Below, one piece after another: positions 11,851-22,876 of a DNA stretch of 64,000 bases (its first letter is position 1; each line of letters begins with the position of its first letter). Source of the DNA: Nepenthes gracilis (Eukaryota > Streptophyta > Magnoliopsida > Caryophyllales > Nepenthaceae). The stretch covers positions 15,247,268 to 15,311,267 of the forward strand of contig BSYO01000024.1 of NCBI GenBank assembly GCA_033239525.1, given 5' to 3'. A program made the translations under genes and the position numbers. The notes under the pieces are model-generated. The model made no database searches and was not told the DNA's origin. It saw only the letters and a list, made by a program, of their open reading frames with translations.

Positions 11851-12189
11851 AGGCCTATGTTAAGAAAATACAATAGCGATATGATATGGAAAATTTAAAA
11901 CTTAGCTCTATGCGTATAACTAAGGGTGATAGACTAAGCCTCAATGCTATAAAATAGAACTTGTAAGGGAAGAAGTGAAATCATATCATTATACTTCTCT
12001 TGTTGAGATATTAATATATACTCAAATTTGCATATGACCAGATATAGAATATATATAGTAGGAGTCTTAAGAAGATTTTAGAGTAATTTGGTATAGATCA
12101 TTAGAGAGTTGTAAATAAAGTACTTTAATATCTGTAAGAAATATTAGATTATATATTTATATGTAATAGATCTGATTCGTTAGAAATAA

Positions 12190-12640
12190 TTAGATATACA
12201 GATTTTGATTTTATTGGGTGTCTAGATAGTAGAAAGTTAACATCAATATATATATTTCTACTTGTTGAAGGTGTAATCTCTTAACAAACTATGAAACAAA
12301 AGTTAAATGCAGCTTCTATTATAAAGGCCGAGTTGGTAGCATTCTATGAGATTATTAAATATACAGTTTAGCTAAGAAAATTTATTGTAGGATTGAAAGT
12401 CATTGTCTCCACTTTTAGACCTATATGAATATTTTATAATAATTTAATAGCAGTTTTTTTAATAAATAATAGTAAGGTATCTAATAAAAATAAGTACATA
12501 GACGTAAAATACTTCATTATAAAAGAAAAAGTGATAAATATAAGGTATTGCTTGAATATATAAATACTATGCAGATAGTTGCAAACCCTTTGACTAAAGC
12601 TTTATCCCCAGAATTATACAAAGATAATGTAATCGTATAA
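12190..12640 (+). pseudogene. copia-1 RNase H remnant
   Basis: Near 12198 the sequence reads DFDFIGCLDSRKLTSIYIFL, corresponding to the copia block normally containing the first RNase H aspartate and the RKSTSGY motif. It is followed by KAELVAFYEIIKY, AVFLINNSKVSNKNKYIDVK and YFIIKEK. Stops replace several Trp/Gln positions. The polyprotein normally ends shortly after this domain, which puts the 3' LTR near 12.7 kb. Confidence 0.7.
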
Positions 12641-12690
12641 GTCTGTTAAGATTTGATTAATGATGTATAAGTTATACATATTTTGTGAAT

Positions 12691-13245
12691 ATTTTTAATA
12701 GTTATTATATCACATTTATTTATTTTACATATCTGTATAATTTTTAATATGGCTAAATTAGACCAATAAATAAATTTTATGAGAAATACATTTATAAAAA
12801 TTGATTTGATTATAAGAGTGCAATGATATAATAATTATAAAAGGTTTTATGCAATATTTAAGTAATATTATTACCATAATTCTTATTATCATTGTGAATA
12901 TTTATTTAAATTTGGGATATATATCAAAATATTTTTTTTATAAACTACCGGCATAGAGTTTTTAAAATTTTAAATACACTAATGTTATTACCAGTATAAA
13001 ACTCTTTTTTTATCAATATGATTTAAGTAGGAGAATATTAAAAAATAATTTTAATTAAACTTTATACATAGACTATACTGACACTAATATTTTAAATTTA
13101 AATTTAAATTATTTATTTTTGATTTTCAACTTAATTAAAATGACTTAAATAATAAAGAGTATTTAATTTATTTTTTTAATGGAAAGAATCGAAGTGTATG
13201 ACTATTCTTAAAATGATATGTCTATAAAAATATATAACTTTTTAT
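12691..13245. other. AT-rich DNA, possible copia-1 3' LTR
   Basis: This lies directly downstream of the copia-1 RNase H remnant and continues on the far side of Tat-1 at about 23914-24413. The phrase TATATAACTTTTTATAAAGG at its end is echoed by TATATAATTTTTCAT just after Tat-1. I could not pair it with a 5' LTR, so its identity as an LTR is inferred from position only. Confidence 0.3.
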
Positions 13246-13250
13246 AAAGG

Positions 13251-14298
13251 TGTTGTGTCCTTTGATCCTGGTTTCAGTACAGAGGAGGATTCGAATGCAG
13301 AGTAATACAATTATAGAGTTTAAGTAGAAGAGAAAGAGAGAGACAATAACATGTGGTGTTTTTACGTAAAAAATCTTCTTCGAAATGAGAAAAAAATCAC
13401 ATGACTCTAAATCCAATAACTTTTCTACTAATATGTTGCTTGAGTACAAAAGGTGGAAAACGAAGTGTAAAAGTGGCTCTCCTGTATCACTTTCACAAGT
13501 ACAAATATTCTCTTGGTTGGCTATGTGAGCAACTTGCCTCTTCTCTCTCTAAGGGCGTAAATGCAAGTGTGAAAAAGTTGGTCATTTGTTAGATACATAG
13601 TGAATGCTTATATAGTAGTTGAATCTCCCTACGAGGAGCAGCCATGTGCAGGTGGCATGTGCACTGGATCCTACCACTAACTCTGCAAATTCATCTTATT
13701 GTGTCAGAAAGATTGCGTACATGCGGGCTAACTCTGTGAAATGTCACTTCAACAGTGATCACACCTGCTCTGTAGTCCATCATTCCCAGTGAAAATCGCA
13801 TGTTGTAGAGATCACCCGTACCTTTATGAAAGTCAACAATCTGAGCTAGTATTCTCAGATGCCCTGAGCTTCCTTTTTACGCTAGTACCGTTGGAGACTT
13901 CTCAGAATCTGTGTCCTTGATGAAGACGTTGGTCTTTGTCACGTCTACGGATGTTTAGCGACAAACGTCCTCTGACTCCAACTAAGGACTTGCTTAGCAT
14001 TGAGTTTTCGGGCTTTTAGAGTTATATCCATTGTGCCATGTCCTCAGGGTTTTAGCGCCAAATATCCTCGTCTTCATCTAGGCCTTTAGTCTTTATTATG
14101 TCATCGAGTTTCTAAAGCCAAGCCAACCTCTCGGACCAATTCAGCTTTTTGGGTTTCTTGGGCAGTGGATCCAAGTCCTCGGGCCTCTTGAGCTAATTTA
14201 GCCTCTTGGGCCAAATCAGTCTCGTGGCCCCTTGGGATGCAAGCCCAATTCGTGAAAACGGGTTCCTTGATTGGGCCTTGGGTATTCACTACCCATCA
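13251..14298 (-). repeat. 3' LTR of Tat-1
   Basis: 1048 bp, matching 22877-23908 throughout with scattered differences. On the + strand it begins TGTTGTGTCC and ends ACCCATCA, so on its own strand it runs TGATGGGT...ACA with canonical TG/CA ends. AAAGG lies immediately to the left and the polypurine tract to the right. Confidence 0.95.
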
Positions 14299-14312
14299 CT
14301 AGCCCCCATGCC
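14299..14312 (-). other. Polypurine tract of Tat-1
   Basis: On the minus strand this reads GGCATGGGGGCTAG directly upstream of the 3' LTR. The same core appears at the matching place in Tat-2 (CATGGGGGGCTAG), supporting its role as the plus-strand primer. Confidence 0.85.
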
Positions 14313-14673
14313 AAGAGGTTCGAGAATTTCAACCTTTGGCACGTGCGACTCTGACATTAATATAATCTTTCAGAACGTCCCTTCTTGTCCGCGACTTAAC
14401 ACTTCAATTTCCAAGAGTAAGCATTCCAAGTATATGCGGACTTTTTTTGTGTCTCACCCAGATACCATTTGATGAAGTGATTATAGCCTGATGACTGAGG
14501 AAAGCATCCGAGGACATTGATGGAATCAATGGTTTGAATGGGCAATGTCCAAAGACTTTCATCTCGGGTCCGAGGCTGCTGTATTGTACCGCCATTTGGT
14601 GTATTAAAAATGCACTAACTTAAATGCGCATTAATTATGGTCTTGGGAAGGGAAAAGCCATCATTGCCAATGA

Positions 14674-14694
14674 CACGTGGGGAGTGGACACGTG
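14674..14694. promoter_or_regulatory. Paired G-boxes upstream of the Tat-1 antisense gene
   Basis: Two CACGTG hexamers at 14674-14679 and 14689-14694 lie 15 bp apart, each followed by G, about 180 bp upstream of the antisense ORF start at 14870. CACGTG(G) is the plant bZIP/bHLH-bound G-box. The pairing and position suggest promoter elements for the antisense gene, but the function is inferred. Confidence 0.45.
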
Positions 14695-14869
14695 GCAAGG
14701 CATTTAATGAGGCATGCCTTTTTGAATTTATTGGCCGTTTAAACCATTTCTCCCTTTGCCATTTTTATTTGCACGCTCAAAATTTTTCAAGTGCTCAAAC
14801 TTCTCTCAACTTCTAGGCTTTTCTTTGGCGATTTTCTCATTTTCCTTTGTAGTTTTTCAAGACTTTTTC

Positions 14870-16781
14870 ATGGCTCCTGAACTGAAAGATTCCGCTTCAT
14901 CGCAAACTTTAGCTGATCTTAAGGCTATTCGGTGGTTCCTGACGCATATGAGAAGTCTTGCAGCCCACCGACGGCTTTATTATTGTCTACGAAGTCCACC
15001 TCAAAGGTGGTCTTCGATATCCTATGCCCTTGGAGTTCTTTGAGTTGATGAGGGACCTCAAAGTCCCTGTGGCCAGATTTCAGCTCAATGCCATTAGGTA
15101 TCTTATCTCACTTTGCGTCTTTACTCGTTGCCACGAGAAGATCTTAGATGTTGTCGTATTCAAGGCCATCTTGAGGTTTAGCTATGGGCAGGATTGGATT
15201 GTGATTACTCATCACCCTAAGTTCCTTACCATCAGTAGTGGAAACCCTGATTCCACTAATCTGTAAAAGGACAAGTTCTTTTTCCTTTGAGTCCGCGAGA
15301 ATTGGGCTATCCCCAATGAGTGGGGCAATGTGGAGTCTAAATTTTCAAGGAAGCCACGGTCTGAGGAAAGGGTTGCCACAAAGGACTTCACGAACCTATT
15401 ATTGGCCAACCTTGGTTCTTTCAGTGAGAACAAGAAAAATAAGTGGTTGAGGTCCGAGTTCATGGAGAAGGCCAAGGGGAGTTTCAGCCCGAGGATCTGG
15501 TGTCCCTTCTGCACTTTCGAAAAAGAAGAAGAAGAAGAAAAGAAGAGCTCTGAGGATTGAGGAGCTATCCAAACAAACAAAAAGAGCGGTCAGACAGAGA
15601 CTTTGGAGCATCCGATGATGATCATTGAGTACCCTTCCTCTTCCGATGATGATCAGACCACCATTGAGCGGTTGGTAAGGAAGAAGAGGCCCGTCCAAGG
15701 AGCTGAAGGCATCGGGCCATCAGTTGTCATGGAGCCTGTTGAGCAGCCTTCTGAGGTCGTGGGTCTATTCACGAAACCTTCTATTGCCCTTCCTCTTTAT
15801 GAACCTGTGCCTGACATTCCTTCTGTTTTCACTAGAGAGACCTCGAATTAAATTGACAATCCATCTTAGAACATTATCAAGGACAGGTAGAGGAGGAGAT
15901 TTAGGCGACTTAGGCCGAGGAAGTAATGATGATGACTCTGATGACAATTGCTGAGACTGCTTGAGGCCGAGGAAAGCTTAGCTGCAGAGTTGCCCATTGG
16001 TGAGACTGCTGAGCTCCCTTACCTTACAATCCAAATCTACAGTCCAATTGAGCTCTCACTCAGGGTCCATGATGAAGTCCTGGTTGAGGACGTCGTTGGG
16101 ACTTCATATGCTGCTGAAGTGAAAACTGGGGCTGCGGAGCATCTTATAGTTGCCGAGCCCCTAGCCCTTAATTTTGTTGAAATTGTCTCTGCGATCGAGG
16201 CTAGGGCCGAGGTTTCAATGGAGCAGGAGGCACTTGCAACTAAGCCAGTTGAGTGTGAGGCCCCTGGAGAGGAGAGTTCAACTAAGAGCTTTCTCGTTTC
16301 GAAGGTACTTCTCTACTCTCTTTCATACTCTTTGTTCATTTTCATCTGTACCTTAGTGACATTGTTTTTGCAACTTCACGAGTTGGCTGACAGTCTTGGT
16401 TTGATCATTGGTGACGCCACCCATACCTACGTTGAGTTGGAGACTCTCAGGGCCTTAGAGGAGCGCACAAAAAGTCTTAAGCTCGAGATTGCCGAAGCCA
16501 AGAGCAGAATTTCTTCCCTTGAGGATTCCCTGAGGGTCGGAGAGTAGCTGCACACCTCCATTGTTGAATCTCTGATGGCTCAGGAGCAACTGAACGCCTC
16601 TCTCCGAAACAGGAATCTCCAGTTGGAGGGAGAGCTCAGGACCTCGCTGAAGGCCAAGGACATTGGATCGGCTCTGAAGCGCAAGTACTGGGACGCCATC
16701 AAGATGTGCCACCACTTCATGAAGATTTTGGTCCTAAGGCTTCCTACTGGTGTGTTCGATCTGAGGAATGCCAGTGTTTAA
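14870..16781 (+). pseudogene. Tat-1 antisense ORF (aORF), broken
   Basis: This gene runs opposite to gag-pol between integrase and the 3' LTR. It starts MAPELKDSASSQTLADL at 14870 and shifts frame near 14950. It then reads VYEVHLKGGLRYPMPLEFF, VPVARFQLNAIRYLISL, an acidic SSSDDDQ region, and a coiled coil from about 16390 (LETLRALEERTKSLKLEIAE). It ends with a C-terminal module KYWDAIKMCHHF ... TGVFDLRN before TAA at 16779. In-frame stops occur at about 15266, 15288, 15560, 15851 and 16547, with frameshifts around 14950 and 15850-15948. The N-terminal half matches the domain annotated in plants as a putative gypsy-type transposon protein. Its function is unknown. A decayed intron may lie at 16305-16373. 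Confidence 0.8.
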
Positions 16782-17394
16782 CGCAAGGCTGACCTAATTG
16801 GTCTCCCAACCTGAAGTGGGACTCCTGGCCCTTCTCAACTAGGACCCTCCAGTCAACCTTAACCTTCAGAGCAGCTAGGATCGTCGGACTAGCTAGGGGC
16901 TTCGGGATAGTTTGGTATATTTTCCTTTACTATACATCATTGCTGTACATAATATATGAATGAAATTCATATTTTCCTTTGTTATCCAATCTTTCTCTTT
17001 TTACTTAGATTGCTTTTACATTTGGTTCTTTGTTGAACTTGTGCCATTAGAAAAACAATTTCTTTTATGAGCTATGCGTCCAAACCTTTTGATCGTTCGT
17101 TGGTGAAGATGCTACCTCTAGCGTCTTTGCATGCTTGCCGTTCGGACTTTGTTGAGTTTTTGAGTATGACTTCTTAATGGGCCGCTTGGACTTGGCTGAA
17201 TTTTAGAGCAAGTGGAAGGGATCCTTTCACTAGACTTAGGGGCAGCCTATGTCTTGTATATTTATGAAATGATATGCAAGCACATGATCGAATGCGAAAC
17301 AGAAATTAGGTAAAAAATATTATCTTATTAATGAAATATAATACAAGCATGTCAAATGATGCGATCAACTATACCTATGTATTGTACATATTTA
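16782..17394. other. Tat-1 spacer between the antisense ORF and the end of pol
   Basis: This noncoding stretch separates the 3' ends of two convergent genes, the + strand aORF and the - strand pol. It is AT-rich from about 16910 to 17060. I see no ORF with a recognisable product. Tat-2 has a corresponding 1-kb spacer. Confidence 0.6.
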
Positions 17395-18480
17395 CTAGTA
17401 ATATTTCTTAAGGTGAGCGGCGTACCATATCCGAGGGACAAGCCTTCTCTCTTGGATTCATAGCTTGTACACCTCGTTTCGGAGGATGGCTGAAACAAGA
17501 AGCGATCTTTCCCAATTTGGGGAGAGATTGTTCCAACCGATATTTTTGCCGGTGGCCTCAATACTTCTTAGCACTAAGTCCCATACTTCAAACTGATGCA
17601 CTTTCACCCTCATATTGTAATATCGGGTGACCCTCTGCTGGTATGCCACTGTGCACCGTCTTGCTATGTCTCGGTCTCCTCAAGCTGGTTGAGGTTCTCC
17701 CGGGGCCTCTATAAATTATTCTGTGGATTGAAGCTTTCTACTCGAAGGTTGGGTAGTCTGATTTCCACCGGCACGATTGCCTCGACCCCATAAAATAGGC
17801 TGAAGGGAGTTTCTCATGTTGGCTCCATTGGAGTTGTCCTGTACAACCATAGTACTGATGGCAACTCATCGACCCATGAGCCCCCAGCATGCTCCAACTT
17901 CGTCTTCAGTCCGTGCAATATTGTGCGGTTTGTGATCTCTACTTATCCATCGCATTGCGAGTACATGATTGATGTAAGCACTAACCGTATTTTTAGGTTG
18001 GTGCAATACTTGGTTAACCTCTTTCTAGAGAATTGGATCCCATTGTCAGTCACAATGCATTCTAAGATCCCAAACCGGCACACGATATTCTGCCGGATGA
18101 AGTCTATTGCGTTCTGTTCAGTTATGCGAGTGAATGATGCGGCCTTAACCCATTTAGTTATGTAGTCGATTCCGACGATCAAGAATTTTCTTTGTCCGAA
18201 CACTGTTGGCAATGGCCCAAGTATGTCCATCCCCCATTGCACAAATGGCCATGGTGATTGTAGAGCTCTGAGTTTTGTATGTGGTTGGTGAGTAAGGTTG
18301 CCGTGGACTTGGTAGTTTTTGCATTTTCGTATGAAGTCTATGGTGTTGTACTTCATGGTTGGCCAGTAGTATTCTTACCTCATCAATTTGAAGAGGAGGT
18401 TCTTTCCTCCAATGTGGAATCCATAAATTTTAAGGTACACCTCTCTGAGGGCATAATTTGCCTCTTCAAGAGTAAGACAC
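17395..18480 (-). pseudogene. pol: Tat-1 integrase
   Basis: The minus strand carries a zinc-finger remnant (KIYGFHIGGKNLLFKLMR), then the core with GMDILGPLP, FLIVGIDYITKWVKAASF, VTDNGIQFSRKRLTKYC and VEITNRTILHGLKTKLE. The two aspartates and the glutamate of the D,D,E triad can be placed, but TAG replaces the residue just before VEITN. The C-terminal part reads SLLVSAILRNEVYKL and ends ...AAHLKKYY before a stop at 17395. Several stops and frameshifts break it. In the active ancestor it would have joined element cDNA to chromosomal DNA. Confidence 0.85.
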
Positions 18481-18699
18481 CGTAGATAGGGGCAGAGAAT
18501 TCTCGTAAATACAACCAACCGTCCATGATAGCGTACCATCCTACCGTCTTCTTTACTTTCTTGGCTTCCTCTGCATCTTCAGACAACGTCCGTCAGACAA
18601 GTACCTCAGGTAGAGGGTCATCTAATTGTTGACGTCGGATCTCTGCATCACTTCTAGGTCGGGATCTTCCACACTGGGTTTGTCGAGGATCTCGCACAT

Positions 18700-19110
18700 C
18701 CCTTAGACATATTGCTCTAGGTCTGCCAAGGTTGCTACTTTTGTGAGTTGGTCTGCTTTTTCGTTCTCCTCTCATGGAATGTAGACAATTTCTACCTTCT
18801 TAAAAGCCGAGACTAGTCCGCGGATTTTTGAGAGGTATTTGGATAGTTGTGGGATGTTTGTTTCACAGTTTCATTGGATCTGATTAACAACTAACTCGGA
18901 GTCATTGTAGACAACCATATCTTTGGTAGAGTACTCCTTTGCTAACCGTAGTCCCACAAGTAAGGTCTCGTACTCCACGGTGTTGTTGGTCGCTAGGAAT
19001 CCGAAGACCATTGAATACTTTATCTCTGATCCCTCCGGCGTGCTCAACGCAATGCCATCTCCACTACCATCTTTCATGGAAGAGCCGTCTACATGCAGAG
19101 TTCAGACTAC
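18700..19110 (-). pseudogene. pol: Tat-1 second (archaeal-type) RNase H
   Basis: Reads LHVDGSSMKDGSGDGIALST, then EGSEIKYSMVFGFLATNNTV, EYETLLVGLRLAKEYS and VVYNDSELVVNQIQ. The D...E...D pattern (VDGSS, EYE, NDSEL) is that of the extra RNase H found in Tat Ty3/gypsy elements in addition to the usual one. Stops follow immediately. Together with the antisense ORF, this supports the lineage call. Confidence 0.8.
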
Positions 19111-19253
19111 TAGGCTGTATAATTTTTATAATCACACATGTCCGAGGCCTCCAAAATTGGTGTCATTGTCATGAGAATAAAGTCTACTAAGGCTTGGCCT
19201 TTTAAAGTTGACATCAAGCAAAATTCTATGTCAAACTCTCTCAACTCAATAGC

Positions 19254-20480
19254 CTACTTGACCAACTGTCCCGATATTTTTGGTTTCTGCAGAATCGATC
19301 TTAAGGGCTGGTTGGTTAGGACGATTACTTTGTATGCCTGAAAATATGGTCTCAATTTTCGAATAGAATATACAAGTACTAAAGCAATCTTCTCAGCGCG
19401 AGAGTGCCTCGTCTTAGTGTCAGCCAGGATTTTACTAATGTAATACACAGGTTGTTGCTTGTCACACTGCTACCAAATCAAGGCTGAGCTCAAGGCTGTC
19501 TCGGACACAGTAAGGTGTAAGTACAACTCCTTGCCTGGTTGGGAAGAAGTCAACAGAGGGGGGTTTGAAAGATACCCCTTGAGTTCTCGAAAATTTTCTC
19601 TGCAGTCAGTCGTCCATTGGAAGCCTTTACTATTTGTCCCTCTTAGAGCCTTGAAAAACGGTAGATACTTGTCGGCCAACTTGGCCAAGAAGTGAGATAG
19701 CGTTGCCAGCCTCCCTGTGAGCTTCTTGACCTCCTTTACGGTCCGAGGGGATTTCATATCAATGATGGCCTTGAATTTTTTTGAATTTGCCTCGATCCCT
19801 AGGCATGAAATAATATAACCCAAGAACTTTCCTGATATTACTTCAAATGTACACTTAGCTGGATTGAGTTTCATCGGTGAGCTCTTAGGACATTGAAGGC
19901 CTCGTCCAGATCTTGGATGTGGTGATCGGTTATTCTACTTTTGACGAGTATGTCTTCTAGATAGACATCCATGTTCCTTCCGATCTGGCTTTTGAACATT
20001 TTATTAACGAGCCTCTGGTAAGTGGCACCAACGTTTTTGAGTCCGAAGGGTATGACTTAGTAATAGTACATCCCTTAGTCCATCATGAACGATATGTGGT
20101 TCTTTTTATCGGGGCTCATCCTTATTTGATTGTAACCCAAGTATGTGTCCATGAAGCTTAGGAGCTCATGTTCAGAAGTCGAGTCTACAAGTGAATCAAC
20201 CCTCAGCAGCGGGAAGCTATCTTTTGGGCATGCTTTATTGATGTCTATAAAGTCCACACACATCCTCCAATTCTCATTATTCTTGTTGACCATCACGATG
20301 TTAGACTGTCAATCTGGATAATGCACCTCCCATATGAACCCGACGTCCAAAAGTTTCTTTATTTCTTCTTGAATAGTCACTAGCTTTTCACGAAATAATT
20401 TCTCCTCTTTTACCGGCGAGCCTATCACTGGGATCTAGGCCCAGTTTATGGATAATTATTCAGTCGGTATCCCTGGAATG
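19254..20480 (-). pseudogene. pol: Tat-1 reverse transcriptase and first RNase H
   Basis: RT motifs on the minus strand are WRMCVDFIDINKACPKDSFP, LLSFMDTYLGYNQIRMSPD, GLKNVGATYQRLVNKMF, then the catalytic loop YLED at 19952-19963, where the family has YVDD. KSPRTVKEVKKLTGRLATLS and FLAKLADKYLPFFKALRGTN of the thumb/connection follow. The RNase H part reads YISKILADTKTRHSRAEKIA. The first catalytic aspartate of the loop is replaced by Glu and its Val by Leu. Stops and at least one frameshift near 19870 also inactivate it. Confidence 0.85.
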
Positions 20481-20859
20481 TTGCTTGGTATCTAGGTAAA
20501 GACATCCGAGTTTTTTCATAAGAAGTTGATGAGCTGGTCTTCAAAAAGGTTGGGGTAGTAAACTTCCTATTTGGAAAGTTTTCTCAGGATCTCTGGGATC
20601 CAAAGAGAATTGGTCGATTGCGTCTCCAGACTCTAGCTTGTTACAATATCGTTTTTTCGTGAAAGTTCAAGTCTTCAATGGGCTGAGGAAGAGGTGTCTG
20701 CGTGATTTGGGACAAATAACTTGTCTGTTTGGCGGCTTGATCTTTGAGAACTTTCCCATTCTGTATGGCATGAGGAACTTCATTTTTGAATAAGAGATTG
20801 AGGTTACAACTCCTAAGGCAGCTAGGTAAGGATGTCGAGGATAGCATTGTAGACCGATG

Positions 20860-21095
20860 GGATGTCCAATACCAAGAAGGAAAAGGTCTTGGTTGCTGTC
20901 TTTGGATAAGTCCCTATTGTGATCTTAAGTTGAATGACTCCTTGTCCTGGTACTAGCTCATTGTCTAGTTCATAGAGGGGTTCTTCGGCAATCGTTATTT
21001 GGCTCCTCTTGAGTCCTAATTTAAAAAGGCATTAAGGTAAAGTAAATTTTGAGAACTTTTATTATCAATGAACACTCGTTTCATCTGGTAGTCTA
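20860..21095 (-). pseudogene. pol: Tat-1 protease remnant
   Basis: Just after gag, the minus strand reads QMKRVFIDNKSSQNLLYLNA around 21075, corresponding to the aspartic protease active-site segment (family FIDNGSS). The Asp is present but the glycine following Asn has become Lys, which should disrupt the loop. Downstream sequence carries several stops. Protease would have cut the Gag-Pol polyprotein during particle maturation. Confidence 0.7.
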
Positions 21096-21099
21096 ATAC

Positions 21100-22806
21100 T
21101 CTGTTAGAAACGAGTGTGGTTACAACTAGAGGGTTTGAATGGGGATGTTACATTGGTCATATTTTTGTTACAAAAACTAATGACCTCATTCCTAGATTCT
21201 ACCCTAGGCTTCTTCTGTTTTGTCGCTGGATTCTCCCGGACGCCTCTTCTGGTTGTACGAGTTGATATCATATTCACGACTCCTATGGCCACTCGATTCC
21301 TTGGATGGTCACCCTCACCATCTCCTACTACTCCGGAAGTTTATTTGGGTCTTTGTATAAAATAGTTGAGATAACCTCTGTTGATAAGCTCCTCTGTCTC
21401 TTTTTGCAGCGTCCTACAGTCCTCGATACTGTGACCTCCACAACGGCGGTAGTGGTAGTACTTGGACTGGTCACCATCTTTGAGATTCTTCACACTTTGG
21501 GCCACTTTAAGAATTTTTCATCCCGAATCTGTATCAGGATATTGGTATGCAAATCGTTCGATGGAGTCAGATTAAAGGGCCTGTACTCCCTATGAACGGT
21601 ATACTCGGACTTCTGCTACTTCTTGGGAGCCCGGGAGCCTTGTCGGTCTTCGTGCTTCCTCTTTCCTTCCACTGTCCTCTAGGGGAGATTCTCCATCTCG
21701 ATGGGCCTCTTCGGGTCGTTCACTTCCTCAGCCACAATATGAGCTCTCACTATGGTCTTGGTCTCCATGAACGTCTACAAACCCTTGTGCACGAGGTGCT
21801 TGAAAAAGCTTCCTCCCTCCGATGCGGACAAAAATGTGGTCAGCTTGACCCCATCGGTCAGCTTGGGGATCTGCTTGGCCTCATTGATGAAGTGGGATAG
21901 AAAACTCTTTAAGCTCTCCTTGGCCCGTTGTTTCACATGAGTAAGGTGCCATGATTGCTTCTCGAACCTCCGGTTGGAATCAAATTGGGAGAGGAAGGTT
22001 TCTGCCAACTCGCTAAATAAGCGAATAAAGTCTCCAAGTAGCCTGCAGAACCAAATCCTTGCGTCACCCCTAAGCGGCAAGGGGAAACACTGGCACATTA
22101 TCATCTCATCTAAGCCTTAAAGGCTCAGATGTTCATGGAAGTGATCCAAGTGGTCCATTGAATCAGCGCTTCCATCATATACGTCGAGATTTGGCATTTT
22201 AAACTTCAGGGGAAGCTGCCTCGTCCTGATCTCCATTGTAAATGGAGATCTGCGCAAGTCAGCAACTCCTCCCTTGTTGTCACCAAAATCTCGCTGCTGG
22301 ACCTTCTCGAGTTTCTCCTCCACTTGAGACGGGGCCACCATTTTCTTCTTATTGAGGTAATTCCTCAACTCGTAGGGGTCTTGAGCAACTTGCGGCTCTG
22401 GCTGGCTCCAAACTATTAGGGGGATCTCCAAACGATTTCGCCTCTCTGGGCCCTCCTCTTGAACTCGAGGACTCAAGTAACCTTGAAGGCGTGATGGGGC
22501 CTTACTACTCGAGACAACTTGCGTCCCAAGATCCTCATGCTGACCAGTCTACTTTGAGGGGTGCTTCTTCCCCTTGCCCTTCCTCTAGGACGTAGCGACC
22601 TGAGAGGCCTTGGACAACGCTCTCTTTGGTTGCTCGTCCTTTTTTGTGTAAAGGGTCTTAACGGCCCTTGAGATGTCCATCCTCAAAGTCAACGCTTGGA
22701 CATATGGGTCAAGATGTTTATCTATCCTAATTCCCATAGCATGGTCATTATCACATGAAGTGGCTTCCATGGTTGGGGCACTAGTCTGTACTCTAGTGTT
22801 CACCAT
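21100..22806 (-). pseudogene. gag: Tat-1 gag
   Basis: One minus-strand frame starts MVNTRVQTSAPTMEATS at 22806 and holds to about 21775, with stops at 22585 and 22117 and a few others. Recognisable blocks are ADLRRSPFTMEIRTRQLPLK, FKMPNLDVYDGSADSMDHLD, IMCQCFPLPLRGDARIWFCR, LSELAETFLSQFDSN and KESLKSFLSHFINEAKQI, the usual gag capsid region. A degenerate zinc-knuckle segment (CGGHSIEDCRTLQKETEELI) follows in another frame near 21430. The start aligns with Tat-2 gag (MLNTRAQASALAMEV), which supports the chosen Met. Tat-2 gag has a TAG at nearly the same place as 22117. Confidence 0.85.
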
Positions 22807-22856
22807 TTTTCAATTTTTAGTTTTTTAGAAAATGTGTCAATCTGACTTTTAGTTGG

Positions 22857-22876
22857 TTCTCATAGACGATGCCAAA
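22857..22876 (-). other. Primer-binding site of Tat-1
   Basis: Next to the 5' LTR on the minus strand is TTTGGCATCGTCTATGAGAA. It corresponds to TGGCGCCGTCTGTGGGAA at the same place in Tat-2, two bases from the LTR end, so it is the tRNA primer site with several substitutions. Confidence 0.8.

Larger units (their letters stand above)
9880..12690 (+). mobile_element. Decayed Ty1/copia element (copia-1)
   Basis: Copia domains occur in the right order on the + strand across several short frames: gag zinc knuckle, pre-integrase region, integrase C-terminus, RT and RNase H. Almost every domain is crossed by stops and frameshifts. Many stops sit where copia proteins have Trp or Gln, as expected from cytosine deamination, and the body is strikingly AT-rich. 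No LTR pair or target duplication could be fixed, so both ends are approximate. Tat-1 is inserted downstream at 13251, possibly in this element's 3' LTR. Confidence 0.75.

Noticed and set aside
16300..16380. Transmembrane segment in the Tat-1 antisense ORF
   Set aside because: The hydrophobic stretch coincides with a pyrimidine-rich GT...-bounded segment at the place where Tat-2 has a candidate intron, so it is more likely intron than membrane helix.
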